Program-made: the position numbers and the translations under genes
Notes under the pieces: generated by a model
The model's input: only the letters and a program-made list of their open reading frames with translations
Database searches by the model: none
What the model was told of the DNA's origin: nothing
DNA from: Ligustrum vulgare
Taxonomy: Eukaryota; Streptophyta; Magnoliopsida; Lamiales; Oleaceae
Assembly (NCBI GenBank): GCA_963555705.1
Contig: OY743168.1
Location: 22,512,139 to 22,576,138 of the forward strand
Direction: 5' to 3'
DNA length: 64,000 nucleotides
Part shown: positions 35,421 to 46,900 of the stretch, one piece after another
Numbering within the stretch: the first letter of the stretch is position 1
Layout of the letters: each line of letters starts with the position of its first letter

Positions 35421-36393
35421 TAATGGTATTGGTTGTTGAGTTTGTACTTCTGGAATGATTACCTCATTTTGGATGAGAGGTTCTTCAACATTATCATGCT
35501 GAGGTTTCGGATATACTTCTTGATCAATGACAGGTATAGAAACCTGCACATTATCAAAAGTAATAGTAGGAATCGAAATCGATCCTTCCTCAGCTTCTTC
35601 CTCAAAGATAATGTCTCTTACCTTATTTCTCCCCCCAAACTCAACATCCTCAAAAAATGTTGCAGTTCCCGTTTCAAAAATTAACTTAAGTGTGGGATTA
35701 TAAAATTTGTAGCCCCTTGATAGCTCAGAATAACCAATAAAGTAGCTGCTTACAGTTTTGGAGTCCAATTTATTTTCATGCGGCCTATAAGGCCTAGCTT
35801 CAGCTGGACATCCCCAAATGTGGAAATGCTTTAGACTAGGTTTTCTGCCTATCCAAAGCTCATAAGGTGTTTCAGCAGCATCTCTAGTTGGTACTCTATT
35901 CAGAATATAATTTGCAGTCTTTAATGCTTCTCCCAGAGTGTTTTTGGTAAAGTGGAATGACTAATCATACTCTTTACCATATCCTTAAAAGTTTTGTTTC
36001 ATCTTTCAGCTACACCATTCATGCTAGGAGAACCTGGCATGGTGTACTATGGGACGATTCCACATTCCTCTAGGAATTTAGCAAATGGTCTTGGACGTTG
36101 TTCACCTGAACCGTCATATCTGCCGTAGTACTCACCACCACGATCAGACCTAACACTTTTAATCCTCTTGTTGAGTTGATTCTCAACTTCAGCTTTGAAA
36201 GCCTCAACATGTCCAGTGACTCAGACTTTTCATGAATAAGATATAGATGCCCATAACGTGAGTAATCGTCTATGAATGATATAAAATATTGTTGACCATT
36301 CCGGGAAGCCGTGAGGAATGGTCCAAAAATATCTGTGTGTATCAATTCTAAGACGTCCGAAGTTATATTAGCACCTAACCTTTTTGTTTTGGT
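35421..36393 (-). pseudogene. Copia B integrase core and C-terminal linker
   Basis: IHTDIFGPFLTASRNGQQYF carries the first catalytic Asp and FISFIDDYSRYGHLYLIHEK follows. In another frame come IKSVRSDRGGEYYGRYDG (second Asp) and GSPSMNGVAER (catalytic Glu). After that the C-terminal domain reads SSYFIGYSELSRGYKFYNPT and ATFFEDVEFGG, then the acidic linker ending QQPIPLRRS where the hAT inserted. Integrase is disrupted by at least one frameshift near 36200 and stops near 36050-35780. Confidence 0.85.
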
Positions 36394-36834
36394 CTATTTT
36401 CCCTTGTTACAATCAATACAAACATCAAAGTCCGTAAAGTCGAGGGAGTCCAAAATGCCATCTGACACAAGTCGTTCAACTCTAGTTTTTGAGATGTGAC
36501 CTAAGCACTTGTGCCATAGTTTTGCTGAATTTTCTTTATTTAATTTTCGCTTAGTACCACGTGATTCCACATGCAATGTTTCATTACATGACGCAATAGT
36601 ATCAATCAAATATAAGTTATCGTATAAACATAATGAACCAGTACCAACAATATTTGAATTTAAAGAAAGACTAAACTGGAAATTTCCAAAAGAACAATAA
36701 TATCCAGATTTGTCCAATAAGGAAATAGAAACCAAATTCCGTCCATATAATGGTACAACAAAAGTGTCTTTCAAATCCAAATAAAAACCAATTCCCAACA
36801 ATAACTTAAAAGTGCCTATTGCTTCAACTTCCAC
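36394..36834 (-). pseudogene. Copia B protease end and pre-integrase zinc domain
   Basis: An open stretch contains GTFKLLLGIGFYLDLKDTFV, NLVSISLLDKSGYYCSF and the GAG-pre-integrase motif KLWHKCLGHISKTRVERLVS with CIDCNKGK (HHCC zinc site). It is separated from the gag-protease frame by a single in-frame stop at about 36835 (GDGK-stop-VEVEAIG). Confidence 0.88.
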
Positions 36835-37800
36835 CTATTTTCCATCGCCCACAAAGATGAGTCTTTCAGCATCGTTTGGCTTTCGGCAGAATAGGCAACC
36901 CTGCATAGAAACACTTATGTGAGTAGTAGCACCAGAATCTAACCACCAAGTGTTTCTAGGTACTGAAGCTAAATTAACCTCAGAACAGACCAAATTAAAA
37001 AATGTACCTTTCTTTGCACGCCAAGCGTTATATTTGGTACAATCCTTCTTTAAATGTCCAGGTTTCTGGAAAAAGAAATAACCCTCTTTATCTTTATGTG
37101 GCTTCTTTTGATCTGGACCCTTAACAACTTCATATTCTGTTTTTCTTTTCTTGCCCTTATCCTTAGAGGTGCTTGCCAAGTTAGCTATTTCAGTTCTATC
37201 TTGCTTCAACCTTTCTTCCTCTGGCACACAATATGAAATGAGCTCATTTAGAGTACATTTCTCCATTTGACAGTTGTAACTGACCTTAAATTGACTGAAA
37301 TGTGCAGGAAGCAATATCAATACTAAATGCATGAGCAAGCCATCAGACAAGTCAAGCTTTAGTGCCTTAAGTTTTGAAGCAGTATGAGACATATGCATGA
37401 TGTACTCCCTTATGTTCCCCTTGCCTCTATACTTCATTGAAATCAAACTTTGCAGAAGCGTGCTTGTTTCAACCTTGTCGTTTTTCGCAAAACGCTTTTC
37501 AAGTTCGACAAGGAATTCCTTGTCATTATTTACCTCTTCAGATACTGCGCCCCTAAAGGCTTCCGGAATGCCACGCTTAATGATCATTAGACTCATGCGA
37601 TTTGAGTGTTCCTACTTCTTAAAGTTCCTCCTGTCATCAGGTGAACTTGCATCCGTAAGAGAAGCCGGTTGCTCAACCCTGAGAGCAAGGTCGAGATCCA
37701 TGCAGCCGAGAACAATTAGAGCATTCTCTTTCCAATCCTTGAAGTTTGACCCATTAAGCATGGGAATTGAATTAAATTTTCAGATATTGTGGTAGCAGAT
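36835..37800 (-). pseudogene. Copia B gag and protease, zinc knuckle lost
   Basis: Gag begins near MLNGSNFKDWKENALIVLG (about 37761), has one stop at about 37614-37610 (FKK-stop-EHSNRM), and continues as an open frame: MKYRGKGNIREYIMHMSHTA, SDGLLMHLVLILLPAHFSQF, CTLNELISYCVPEEERLKQD. The expected CCHC knuckle reads YFFFQKPGHLKKDC, so the first two Cys are Tyr and Phe. The protease active site WWLDSGATTHIS follows. Confidence 0.88.
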
Positions 37801-39264
37801 GAATTAATTGTATAGCGAAGAAGATGGAAATAGCTTACATTAGTACTTTATTATGCAAATAATAATTTCAAACAATGGTAAGGCCCATCACAAGATACCC
37901 AGCACAACATCAACATTTAGTCTTTGAACAAAAATATTGACTTGTAAGTGGTATTCTCGATGTAGCAATCAAACATTGACAATAAGACATGTCAACCAAT
38001 AAACCTTTCTTTGAACCGATTTATTGATCACACGTTAAACCAAAAAATCGTCACGTATTTATCACCACAGGTGCATGTGAAATTCGAGCCAAACATTGAC
38101 CTTCCTTTGGGCCGATCAATATCCGCATGAACAACACACACACACACAAAACCTTCTAATATTCTAAGTTAATTAATTTCCACAAGAGATGTTGCTTTGG
38201 AAACATGTTGCTTCAACTAATTCACTTTGAAATATTATATTTCTCAAAAGAGTCTGTCATACCAAAATCTGAACCTGGATTGACTGTTTTTGCATATACT
38301 TTAGGATTTGAATTATGAAATTCAATACTTTAGAATTAAGTAATCATTAAGTTGGATGGTTAAATTGCAATTTAATTAAACTTGATTGTCCAATTATGAA
38401 AGATTTTAAACTTGAAGGACTAAATTGCAATTTTCCCAAACTTTAGTGGGCAATTTATTAAAATATGAAACTTTGGGGACTGAATCGTGAAATTCAGAAC
38501 TTTAAAAAACCAACTTAAATGATTTCATAACTTTAGGGGCTGGTTTTGTAAATTCAAAACTCTGAAGGGCTAACTTAAAATATGTTATAACCTTAGGGCT
38601 TTAAATATTATTCAAAACAAACCAGGAGGACCTGATGTTAAATAAAGCAAACTTTCGTGAATTGCAACCAAGCCCTTCAGAACTTCAAATTTCTGAATGA
38701 GGCCCCTGAACCAAAATTGCAACAGTTAGGGTTTGCAACTAAGCCCTAGCAGTCGCACTCAAGTCCCGGAAACGCGGCGCCATTGCTGGCGCCGTCCACC
38801 GCCTGTAGCGCCATCTCCGACGCTGCAACCCATCAACCCATATCACGTACAGTGACGCTGAAATTTGCCACGCGCAAATCACAGTGCGCGGCGTCCCATC
38901 TCCAACCGGATCGATTTCAACATCAACAAACACCACAATAAACAGAATCCATAATTTTAAATCCATATCCATACTCCATGTAATCCGAATCAGAAACCAT
39001 GTTCAAGTGTTCACAACAATTTCAAACCAATTCCAAAAATCAATTTCAAAATCAGACTCGAAAAATCAGTTTACAGATCCTTATGTCCAATTTTCGAGAT
39101 CAAAAATTTCGTATATATGCATACAGAGAGATCGATTGGCTGAAAAACCCAAATTCATATATCCAAATTAACATGTATGACAGTAAACTGAATGCATATA
39201 AAACACGGTGGTGAATATATTTCATATGCACACGTATATAGATCTGATAATTTAACATGATTTT
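37801..39264 (-). other. Copia B 5' leader, non-coding
   Basis: No gene. It holds repeated short modules around AACTTTRGGGGCT and ACTAAATTGCAATTT (38300-38620) and a GC-rich patch 38740-38900. Confidence 0.6.
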
Positions 39265-39277
39265 GGCTATGATACCA
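39265..39277 (-). other. Primer-binding site of Copia B
   Basis: Minus strand reads TGGTATCATAGCC, the tRNA-iMet site with one change, two bases from the LTR. Confidence 0.88.
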
Positions 39278-39279
39278 CT

Positions 39280-39730
39280 TGTTAGAAATACTTTAATATA
39301 GATGAATATTCATCTAAAACCCAAGAACATCATGTTGTAATTATCAAGATCGAGACTCAAGAGGAAGCGTACCTGAATCCATGATTCTGTTTGATCGAAC
39401 GGGGTTATGATCTTCCAACCGATTTGTGGTTTTCTCCTTATTTTCTCCTCTGTTGATGGAGATGCAGAGAATTATGAAAAGACACGCTCAATTGGGGACC
39501 ATGACTTGTATATATAACTGCAGGGCAGTTATCATGTTTCAATGTTATTAAATTGGTCCCTCATCAATTTAAAATATTGTATCCGTCTCTACACTTTAAT
39601 CTCACGACACTTAATACCCATTAGTCATGAATAATCTTTAGTGGATCACTTTATTGACTAAAACTTTAAGATAGCACCACACATTTTATTTTATACATGT
39701 TTGGCCCCACAAGTTGAATTTTATCCAACA
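39280..39730 (-). repeat. 5' LTR of Copia B
   Basis: TGTTAGAAATAC...TTTTATCCAACA, 451 bp, same length as the 3' LTR with few differences by eye. It is followed by the AAGAA duplication. Confidence 0.92.
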
Positions 39731-39778
39731 AAGAATTCTATCTTTCTATTCTCTTTATTTTACTCTAATTTTACAACA

Positions 39779-40803
39779 CGTTATCGGCACGAGTCTCTAA
39801 CCAATTGAGTCTTGAATTTGAGTAATCTGAAGGAATTATGCTCTGCAGTTACCTCTAATAGGATCCTCTGCATCAGAAACCTGATTATGACTAATCAAAC
39901 ATCCACTTAAACCGAATTCCTGTGAAGAGATTATCCTTAGGCATCTACTCAACTGTAAGTCTTCAAATTTATATCTTTTTAAGAATCAAATTCATTGATA
40001 TTTCTCGATCTAGATTTCATAATCATTTTAAATATTTACAATTTTTATTAAGTATACAATAATTTTGAAATTACTTATCTTTAAAACTTTAGAATTAATT
40101 ACTTATTTTTGAGTTGTCCATATTCATCCTTTTGAAATTATTGCTTATTGAAATTGTTGCTTAATTATTTAGTAGTTTCATGTGCTTTAGAATCTCTTGA
40201 ATTTTTGTCTCTATGCATGATAACATGGTGTGTTAGTCAAAAAGTTAAAGTTAAAACTTAAGTTAAAGAAAAAGAAAAAGAGATATAAATATAATATGTG
40301 ATACTACAATATTAAATATTTATTTTTCTTCTAGTTTATATTTTTGCTTTAGTTTAACGATTTTTTTAATTACCAATATAATATCATATTATGGAAACAA
40401 TTAAATAACGATATTTGAATTAACTAAATTTGGATTATTGTTGTATCCTTGCAAAACATTGAATTATTATAGACTTTGGACTATTATAACCTATGCTCTA
40501 TTATGAATCTTGAATTTATGGACTTTGGACTATTATAACCTATGCTCTATTATGGATCTTGGACTTATAGACTTTGGACTATTATAATCTATGCTATATC
40601 ATGGACCTTGGACTTATGCACCGTGAATTGTTATAAACTTTGAAGTTGTGGGCTTATCATTCTAAATTAAAGATAATTTACTAAAGTTATTTATCTTGGT
40701 TCTATACGCACATTATATCCAGATTATATCTTTATTATATTTGTTAGTCATTCATCAGATAGCTATAATTGTTAACTTGATTTTATTTTGTAGTCTTACA
40801 TAC
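39779..40803 (+). other. Copia A leader with primer-binding site
   Basis: Directly after the LTR comes CGTTATCGGCACGAGTCTC. The same motif follows the LTR of C2 in its own orientation (CGTTATCAGCACGAGTCTC), so it is the family's primer site. It is not the usual TGGTATCAGAGC, and I do not assign the tRNA. The rest is AT-rich and non-coding. Confidence 0.7.
40472..40618 (+). repeat. Three 49-bp tandem repeats in the Copia A leader
   Basis: GACTTTGGACTATTATAAYC occurs at 40472, 40521 and 40570 with a constant 49-bp period and moderate divergence. Confidence 0.85.
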
Positions 40804-41886
40804 ATGGCCAATCTCACAAATTAGAATTTGTGGCTCTTGATATATCTGGAAAGAACTATCTTTCATGAATCCTTGATATTGATATACATCTTGAAGCTAA
40901 TGGCCTTGGGGATACCATAAAAGAAGAAAATACCGCATCCAATCAAGAAAAGGCTAAGGCGATGATCTTCCTTCGTCATCATCTTGATGAGGGATTAAAA
41001 GCGAAATATCTTACAATTAAGGATCATATTGAATTGTGGAATAATTTGAAGGAAAGATATGACCATCAAAAGACAGTATACTGCCAAGAGCTCGTTATAC
41101 TTGGATGCATTTGAGGCTGCAAGATTTTAAATCAGTATCTGAGTATAATTCCGCATTGTTTAAAATAACTTCCCATTAAAATTATGTGGAGAAAAAGTTA
41201 CTAAAGAAGATATGTTAGAGAAAACTTTCTCTACTTTTCATGCCTCGAATGTTATCTTGCAGCAACAATACAGAGAACGAGGCTTTAAAAATATTCAGAA
41301 CTGATATCATGTCTTCTAGTGGTTGAGCAAAATAATGAGCTCTTAATGAAAAACCATGAATCACGACCTACCGGATCAGCTGCACTACCTTAAGCGAATA
41401 ACATTTCATTTAATAAACAAAGACAAGACCATACAATCATGGTCGTAGTCGTGGGAGTGGGAGTGGGAGTGGGAGTGGTCAAGATCGAGGACGAGGACAA
41501 AGCTACACATGGCAACGTGAAGTACAAAATCATGCTCGTCCTCACAATGGTCATAATAAACAATCCTTCAGTTTTAGAGGAACAAAGTATGGAGAAAGTG
41601 GGGAAAGTTCCCAGAAAAAAAAAAGATGTCAACAAGATTGACAGAAAGTTCATACCATAGATGTGGCATGAAAGACCATTGGGCACATGCCTGTCGGACA
41701 ACAAAACATCTTGTTGAATTATACAGAGCCTCTCAAAATGAGAAAGGAAAAAATGTTGAAACAAACTTTGTCTTTCAAGGAAATCATCCCTACCATATCT
41801 CATCAGAAATAACATATCACGATATTGATGATTTCATTGAACAACCTGATGAGAACATTGCTAAACATGATAATGATCGAATTTGA
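40804..41886 (+). pseudogene. Copia A gag (UBN2-type), disrupted
   Basis: ATG 40804 begins MANLT; allowing for slips, LEFVALDISGKNYLS, LGDTIKEENTASNQEKAKAM, IFLRHHLDEGLKAKYLTIKD and HIELWNNLKERYDHQKTV follow. This is the Ale-type Copia gag. Further on are KLCGEKVTKEDMLEKTFSTF and a Gly/Arg-rich stretch (41450-41510) containing five GGGAGT repeats. The knuckle reads YHRCGMKDHWAHAC, so the first of the two leading Cys positions is lost. Stops (for example after KNYLS, about 40867) and frameshifts are numerous. Confidence 0.85.
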
Positions 41887-42025
41887 GAAGTTATTTCTTG
41901 TAATTGTATGTATTCATGTATTTGGGTGTGGTATCATTACTTTTATCTATATGATAATTTTTGCGCATTGTTTTTAATGAAAATATGTATGATAATATAA
42001 TATTTTTCTTCTGAATATAATTATT

Positions 42026-42373
42026 TTGAGTGTAACCGTATTTCTCTTTGTTAATGAAGAAATGAACACTTCTGATTTATTGAATGGCTCCAAGATCATT
42101 GATGGAGATATTTGCTTAGCAGATAGTGCATCAACAAATACAATAATCAGAAATGAGAAATATTTCTTGAATTTAACAATGATGAAAACTAATGTGAGTA
42201 CTGTAATAGGATTTGCACCTATTATTAAAGGATGGGGAAAAGCAATTATTGTACTAAGTGGAGAAACAAAAATGGTCATCCACAATGCCTTGTTTTCCCC
42301 CAAGTCATCTAGGAATTTGCTAAGTTATAAAGATATACGAAGTAACGGGTACCATACTGAGACTGTCAAATAA
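42026..42373 (+). pseudogene. Copia A protease
   Basis: Contains CLADSASTNTIIRNEKYF with the active-site Asp (DSA), then GWGKAIIVLSGETKMVIHNA and SPKSSRNLLSYKDIRSNGYH. A stop at 42371-42373 ends it before the integrase. The gap 41887-42025 is the gag-protease linker. Confidence 0.85.
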
Positions 42374-42399
42374 AGTAATAAAGAATATCTTTATATTAC

Positions 42400-43899
42400 T
42401 TCTATTGTTTCTGGTAAGAAATGTATACTTGAAAGGTTACCCACCTTACCTTGTGGCTTGTACTATATAAAAATTAGTACAATTGAAGCAAATGTTATAT
42501 TATGCCAAAGGTTCAATGAGCCAAAGAATTTTATAATTTGGCATGACCGGTTGGGACATCCCAGGTCAACTATGATGCGAAGAATTATTGAGAATTCAAA
42601 AGGACATTCATTGAGTAATTAGAAAATTCTTCATTGTAATGAATTCTCATGTGCTGCTTGTTCTCAAGGCATATTGGTCATTAGACCATCATTAACTAAA
42701 GTTGGGTATGAATCTCAAATATTTTTGGAACGTATACAAGGTGATATTTATGGGCCCATTCACTCTCCATGTGGACCATTTAGATATTATATAGTTTTAA
42801 TAGATGCATCTACTAGATGGTCACATGTGAGCTTATTGTCCACTCTCAACCTGGCATTTGCGAGATTACTTGCTCAGATTATTCGTCTACGAGCACAATT
42901 TCCGGATTACCCAATTAAGACTATTCGTCTTGATAATGCTAGCGAGTTTACATCTCAAGCATTTAATGATTACTGCATATCGATTGGGATAAAGATTAAT
43001 ATCCGATTGCTCATGTTCATACTCAAAATGGTCTAGCATAATCATTTATTAAATGCCTCCAATTAATAGCTAGGCCATTACTTATGAGAACAAAACTTCT
43101 CATATCTGCTTGGGGACATGCTATACTACATGCCACAGCACTCGTACGCATCAGGCCAACATCTTATCATAAATTCTCCCCATTACAAATGGCTTATGGT
43201 CAGGAGCCTAATATATCCCATCTAAGAATTTTTGGATGTGCGGTTTATGTACCAATAGCCTCACCACAACGAACAAAGATGGATCATCAAAGGAGACTGG
43301 GAATATATATTGGGTTTGAATCTCCTTCTATAATTAAGTATCTTGAACCCAATTTGCAGACTGTCATTTTGATGAAACAATGTTCCCAACATTAGGGGAA
43401 GAAATTAAACAGCTGGAAAAAGAAATAACATTGAGTGCATCATATTTATCCAAACTAGATCCTCGCTCAAAGCAATGTGAACAAGAAGTTCAAAAGATAA
43501 TCTATTTGCAAAAGATAGCCAATCAATTGTCGATGCATTCACTGACCTAAAAAGAGTGACTAAATCACACATTCCAATTTCCAACTGGGAATGCTCCAGT
43601 CTGAGTTGATATCCCAGAAGGACAAAATAAAGCTAATGAGTCTAAGATACGCATGAAGCTTAGTAGACCAATCGGTTCCAAGGATAAAAATCCTCGAAAG
43701 AAAAAGGAGCATATAGTCAATAATCATATTAATGAGGCAAAATCTCTCGAAGATTCCAAAGACATAATTCAAATAAAAACCCCTGAAGTAGTACAGGTAC
43801 CTGAAAATGATGAAAATGAAGAGATCTCGATAAATTGTGTCTATACGAGGAAAAGATGGAACCGAGAAGAAATAGTTGTCGACAATATTTTTTCATAAA
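42400..43899 (+). pseudogene. Copia A integrase, catalytic Glu codon replaced by a stop
   Basis: The zinc region has WHDRLGHPRSTMMRRII and CNEFSCAAC. The core has FLERIQGDIYGPIHSPCG (first Asp), IDASTRWSHVSLLS and IKTIRLDNASEFTSQAFNDY (second Asp). The expected GLAESFIK reads GLA-stop-SFIK: the catalytic Glu codon is TAA at 43039-43041. The downstream part includes KLLISAWGHAILHATALVRI and SPLQMAYGQEPNISHLRIFG. There are several other stops (about 42620, 43395). Confidence 0.88.
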
Positions 43900-44960
43900 A
43901 TGTAGCGCTCGAAATTATTAATGATAGCGAGGATGATGAACCAAAATCCATCGAGGAATGTAAACGAAGAAATGATTGGCTAAAATGGAAAAGTGCAATT
44001 CAAGCAGAATTGGATTCATTGGAGAAACGTAAAGTTTTTGGGCCTATCGTTCAAACTTCTAAAGGAGTTAATCCTGTAGGATACAAATGGGTATTCGTGC
44101 AAAAAAGAAATGAGAAAAGAGAAGTCGTGAGATATAAGGCACGACTTGTAGCACAAGGACTTTTACAAATACCTGGTATCGATTATGAAGAAACGTATTC
44201 CCCTATAATGGATGCAATTACGTTTCGATATCTAGTTAGTTTGGCAATACATGAAAAACTAGATATGCGCATGATGGATGTAGTTTCAGCCTATTTATAT
44301 GGCATGCTTGACAATGACATCCACATGAAAATTCCCATGGGATTTAAAATGCCTGAAGTATGTAATTTGAGACCTCGAGAATTATTTTCAATCAAATAGC
44401 AGAGGTCATTATATGGATTGAAACAATCCGGTTGCATATGGTATAATCGTCTTAGTGAATACCTACTGAAAGAAGGATACAAGAATGATCCTATATGCCC
44501 TTGTATTTTTATAAAGAAGTCAATGAATGAGTTCATAATTATTGCTGTATATGTTGATGACTTAAATATTATCGGAACTCTTGAAGAAATTCCGAAAGCA
44601 GTTGAGTACTTAAAGTCAGAATTTGAGATGAAAGATCTTGGAAAGACAAAATTCAGTCTCAGCTTGCAAATCGAGCATTTATCAAGTGGAATTCTTATTC
44701 ATCAATCAACATATACAGAAAAAGTCCTTAAACGATTTTATATGGATAAGCCAAATTGATTGAGCTCACCGATGGTTGTTCGTTCACTAAATGTGGAAAA
44801 GGACCCATTTAGACCTCGAGAAGATAATGAAGAACTTCTTGGTCCTGAAGTACCATATCTTAGTGCTATAGGTGCACTATTATATCTTTCCAACAACACA
44901 CGACCTGATATTGCATTCTCAGTAAGCTTACTAGCAAGGTATAGTTCTTCTCCTACCTAA
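43900..44960 (+). pseudogene. Copia A reverse transcriptase, YVDD intact
   Basis: NPVGYKWVFVQKRNEKREVV, RYKARLVAQGLLQIPGIDYE, ETYSPIMDAITFRYLVSLAI, MRMMDVVSAYLYGMLDNDIH, then a TAG at 44397-44399, SLYGLKQSGCIWYNRLSEYL, IIAVYVDDLNIIGT with the catalytic pair, and FEMKDLGKTKFSLSLQIEHL. Stops at 44397, 44757 and 44957 break the frame. The last part ([20 protein letters not shown]) leads into RNase H. Confidence 0.9.
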
Positions 44961-45569
44961 AGACATTGGAATGTTGTTAAACATGTATTGAGGTATCTCA
45001 GAGGAACAATTGACATGGGTTTGTTTTATTGAAATAAAACTAAATCGGAACTTGTTGGGTATGCTGATGTGGGATATCTATCAGACCTACACACAGCTAA
45101 ATCTCAAGCGGGTTATTTATTCACTTGTGGAGGTACTGCTATATCATGGAGATCCACAAAGCAAACATTAACTGCTACTTCTTCTAATCATGCTGAACTA
45201 CTTGCAATACATGAGGCAAGTCGAGAATGTGTATGGTTGAAATCAATGACTCAGCATATAAGGGAGACTTGTGGTCTCTCTTCAGGAAAATAAAATCCAA
45301 TAATTCCGTATGAAGACAATACCGCCTGTATAGCTCAACTGAAGGGAGGTTTCATTAAAGGTGACAGAATGAAACATATTTCACCGAAATTCTTCTTCAC
45401 ACATGATCTTGACAAGAGTGGTGAAATTGATGTTTGACAAATTCGTTCAAATGATAATCTAGCAGATATGTTCACAAAATCATTACCTACTACAACATTT
45501 GAAAATTTGGTAAATAAGATCGGAATGCTTCGACTCAGAGATCTCAATCAACATCATCAGGAAAATTAG
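44961..45569 (+). pseudogene. Copia A RNase H
   Basis: ADVGYLSDLHTAKSQAGYLF (first Asp), GGTAISWRSTKQTLTATSSN with HAELLAIHEASRECVWLKSM (Glu), then after a TAA at about 45291 EDNTACIAQLKGGFIKGDRM (Asp), KHISPKFFFTHDLDKSGEID, NDNLADMFTKSLPTTTFENL and IGMLRLRDLNQHH. The natural stop is TAG 45567-45569. All catalytic acids appear present, but two internal stops interrupt. Confidence 0.88.
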
Positions 45570-45920
45570 ATACGCGATGCACTCTTTTTTCCTTAGTTGA
45601 GTTTTTATCCTATTGGGTTTTTGAGCAAGGTTTTTAATGAGGCAGCAGCTGTACTTTTTTTTCCTTCGTTCAGGTTTTATCCCACTGGGTTTTACTGACA
45701 AAGTTTTAACGATGCAGCACTTCAGAATTCCAAGCTTCAGTACATGATTTATTCTTATTATAGTTTGATGTCATTTCGAACAGTAGACTCAATGATTCAC
45801 GATGACCAATATCAGGGGGAGTAGTTGTACTCTTTTTTCTTCTCTCAAGTTTTATCCTACTGGGTTTTCTTAGTAAGGTTTTAACGAGGCATGCTGCATA
45901 ATGGATCATTCAAGGGGAAG
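45570..45920 (+). repeat. Copia A 3' UTR repeats and polypurine tract
   Basis: Three degenerate copies of a module with CTTTTTTTCCTT, TTATCCYACTGGGTTTT and AAGGTTTTAACGAGGCA (about 45580, 45650 and 45830). The polypurine tract CAAGGGGAAG (45911-45920) abuts the LTR. The same module in reverse fills the 3' ends of C1 and C2. Confidence 0.8.
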
Positions 45921-46053
45921 TGTTATAAAATGTATATAATGTGAATGACCAAATTTACCCTTATCAAATTTACTTTATTACAATTGTGTCATTTCTCTCT
46001 CCTATAAATAGGGGCTTGATTTAGAGGTTTTGATTACACCTCTTCAATAAGAA

Positions 46054-46096
<43 letters not shown>

Positions 46097-46125
46097 TCTC
46101 TTTATTTTACTCTAGTTTTACAACA
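45921..46125 (+). repeat. 3' LTR of Copia A, with a (TC)n expansion
   Basis: 205 bp, TGTTATAAAATG...TTTTACAACA, TATA box CTATAAATA near 46001-46009. At 46057-46095 there is an uninterrupted (TC)n run where the 5' LTR has only the short imperfect CTATCTTTCTATTCTC, so the two LTRs differ in length. Confidence 0.92.
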
Positions 46126-46216
46126 GGCCATATATTTTCAAGAGCATCAATGCTATATTCGTTTAATAATAAAATTTTCAATTATGCTTCTCCAGGAGCA
46201 TTGACATAATTGAATA

Positions 46217-46900
46217 TGTTGACCAAAAAATCTGGTAGGACCTTGGATCAACACGTTGAGCTCCTCCCTCTTGAACACGTGGATCTCCTGCGCACTAGGG
46301 CAAACAATCAGCTTGCAAAGGGGGTCGAGGCGGCTCTCGTTTGCACTCCGATGCCTAAGTAAGTTCTCATCTTAATTAAATATAGACTGGGTAGGGAAAT
46401 ATATGTGTGTACAAGAAAGAAAATGGAGTGAGATTTTATATATTCAGTTTCTAACCTTTTTCTTGGAGGCAAATGTGCTCTATTTATAGAAGGAGTTATT
46501 GTCTTAGATGGTGACATGTGTTATACTTTACACATGACAATATCATATCCCTTCATGAGGTAAATCATTTCTTTGGTTATAACCATTACTAAATGTCATA
46601 GGGTTAAAGTAAACATCAAATCTATCAAATCCTTTTAAAGATGTTATCACATCAAGCAGTCTTTTGCAGACAAGTCATCTCAAGCTATCTTGTCACCTTT
46701 TTAGGGTAATCATCTGGGCTTAGGAGTACCTCGGCATAGCATCACCTCGGTATAGGGGTACTTCTGCATATAAGAATTCAGCAAGTTTGGTATCCACGGT
46801 TTTGACCTGTGGGTCATGATTAGATGATTGGATGCTTTGCGGATCCCCTGGTGGGCCCATATGGATGACGTGTCGTGTCCAATTAGTCATGGTCATAACA
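46217..46900 (-). mobile_element. Solo LTR of an unidentified retrotransposon
   Basis: 684 bp, + strand TGTTGACC...GGTCATAACA, flanked by GAATA (46212-46216 and 46901-46905) inside C1. A TATA-like box (CTATAAATAGAGC, near 46480-46495) on the minus strand sets the orientation. No interior or second LTR is present. Confidence 0.82.

Larger units (their letters stand above)
18840..39730 (-). mobile_element. Copia element B, nested in the LTR of Copia A
   Basis: Flanked by AAGAA duplications (18835-18839 and 39731-39735). Minus-oriented, with 451-bp LTRs at both ends. About 6.8 kb remain after removing the Athila (19756-30431) and the hAT (32039-35412). Order in element sense: 5' LTR, tRNA-Met primer site, leader, gag-protease, integrase, RT, RNase H, polypurine tract, 3' LTR. 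Coding is disrupted by several stops besides the two insertions. Confidence 0.92.
18704..39778 (+). repeat. 5' LTR of Copia A, split by Copia B
   Basis: 18704-18839 and 39731-39778 rejoin to a sequence that aligns with the 3' LTR at 45921-46125: TGTTATAAAAT, then CTCCTATAAATA (TATA box) and GGGCTTGATTTAGAGGTTTT, ending TTTTACAACA. The AAGAA at 18835-18839 is duplicated at 39731-39735 by the insertion of B. Confidence 0.9.
18704..46125 (+). mobile_element. Copia element A (Ale-like), interrupted in its 5' LTR
   Basis: Flanked by GGCCA duplications (18699-18703 and 46126-46130), which proves that the two ends belong together across 27 kb. Without the nested Copia B it is about 6.5 kb: 5' LTR (18704-18839 plus 39736-39778), leader to 40803, gag, protease, integrase, RT, RNase H (to 45569), 3' repeats, polypurine tract and 3' LTR. 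All coding parts carry stops or frameshifts. Confidence 0.92.

Noticed and set aside
41390..41815. 141-codon minus-strand ORF
   Set aside because: Antisense of the Copia A gag Gly/Arg-rich region.
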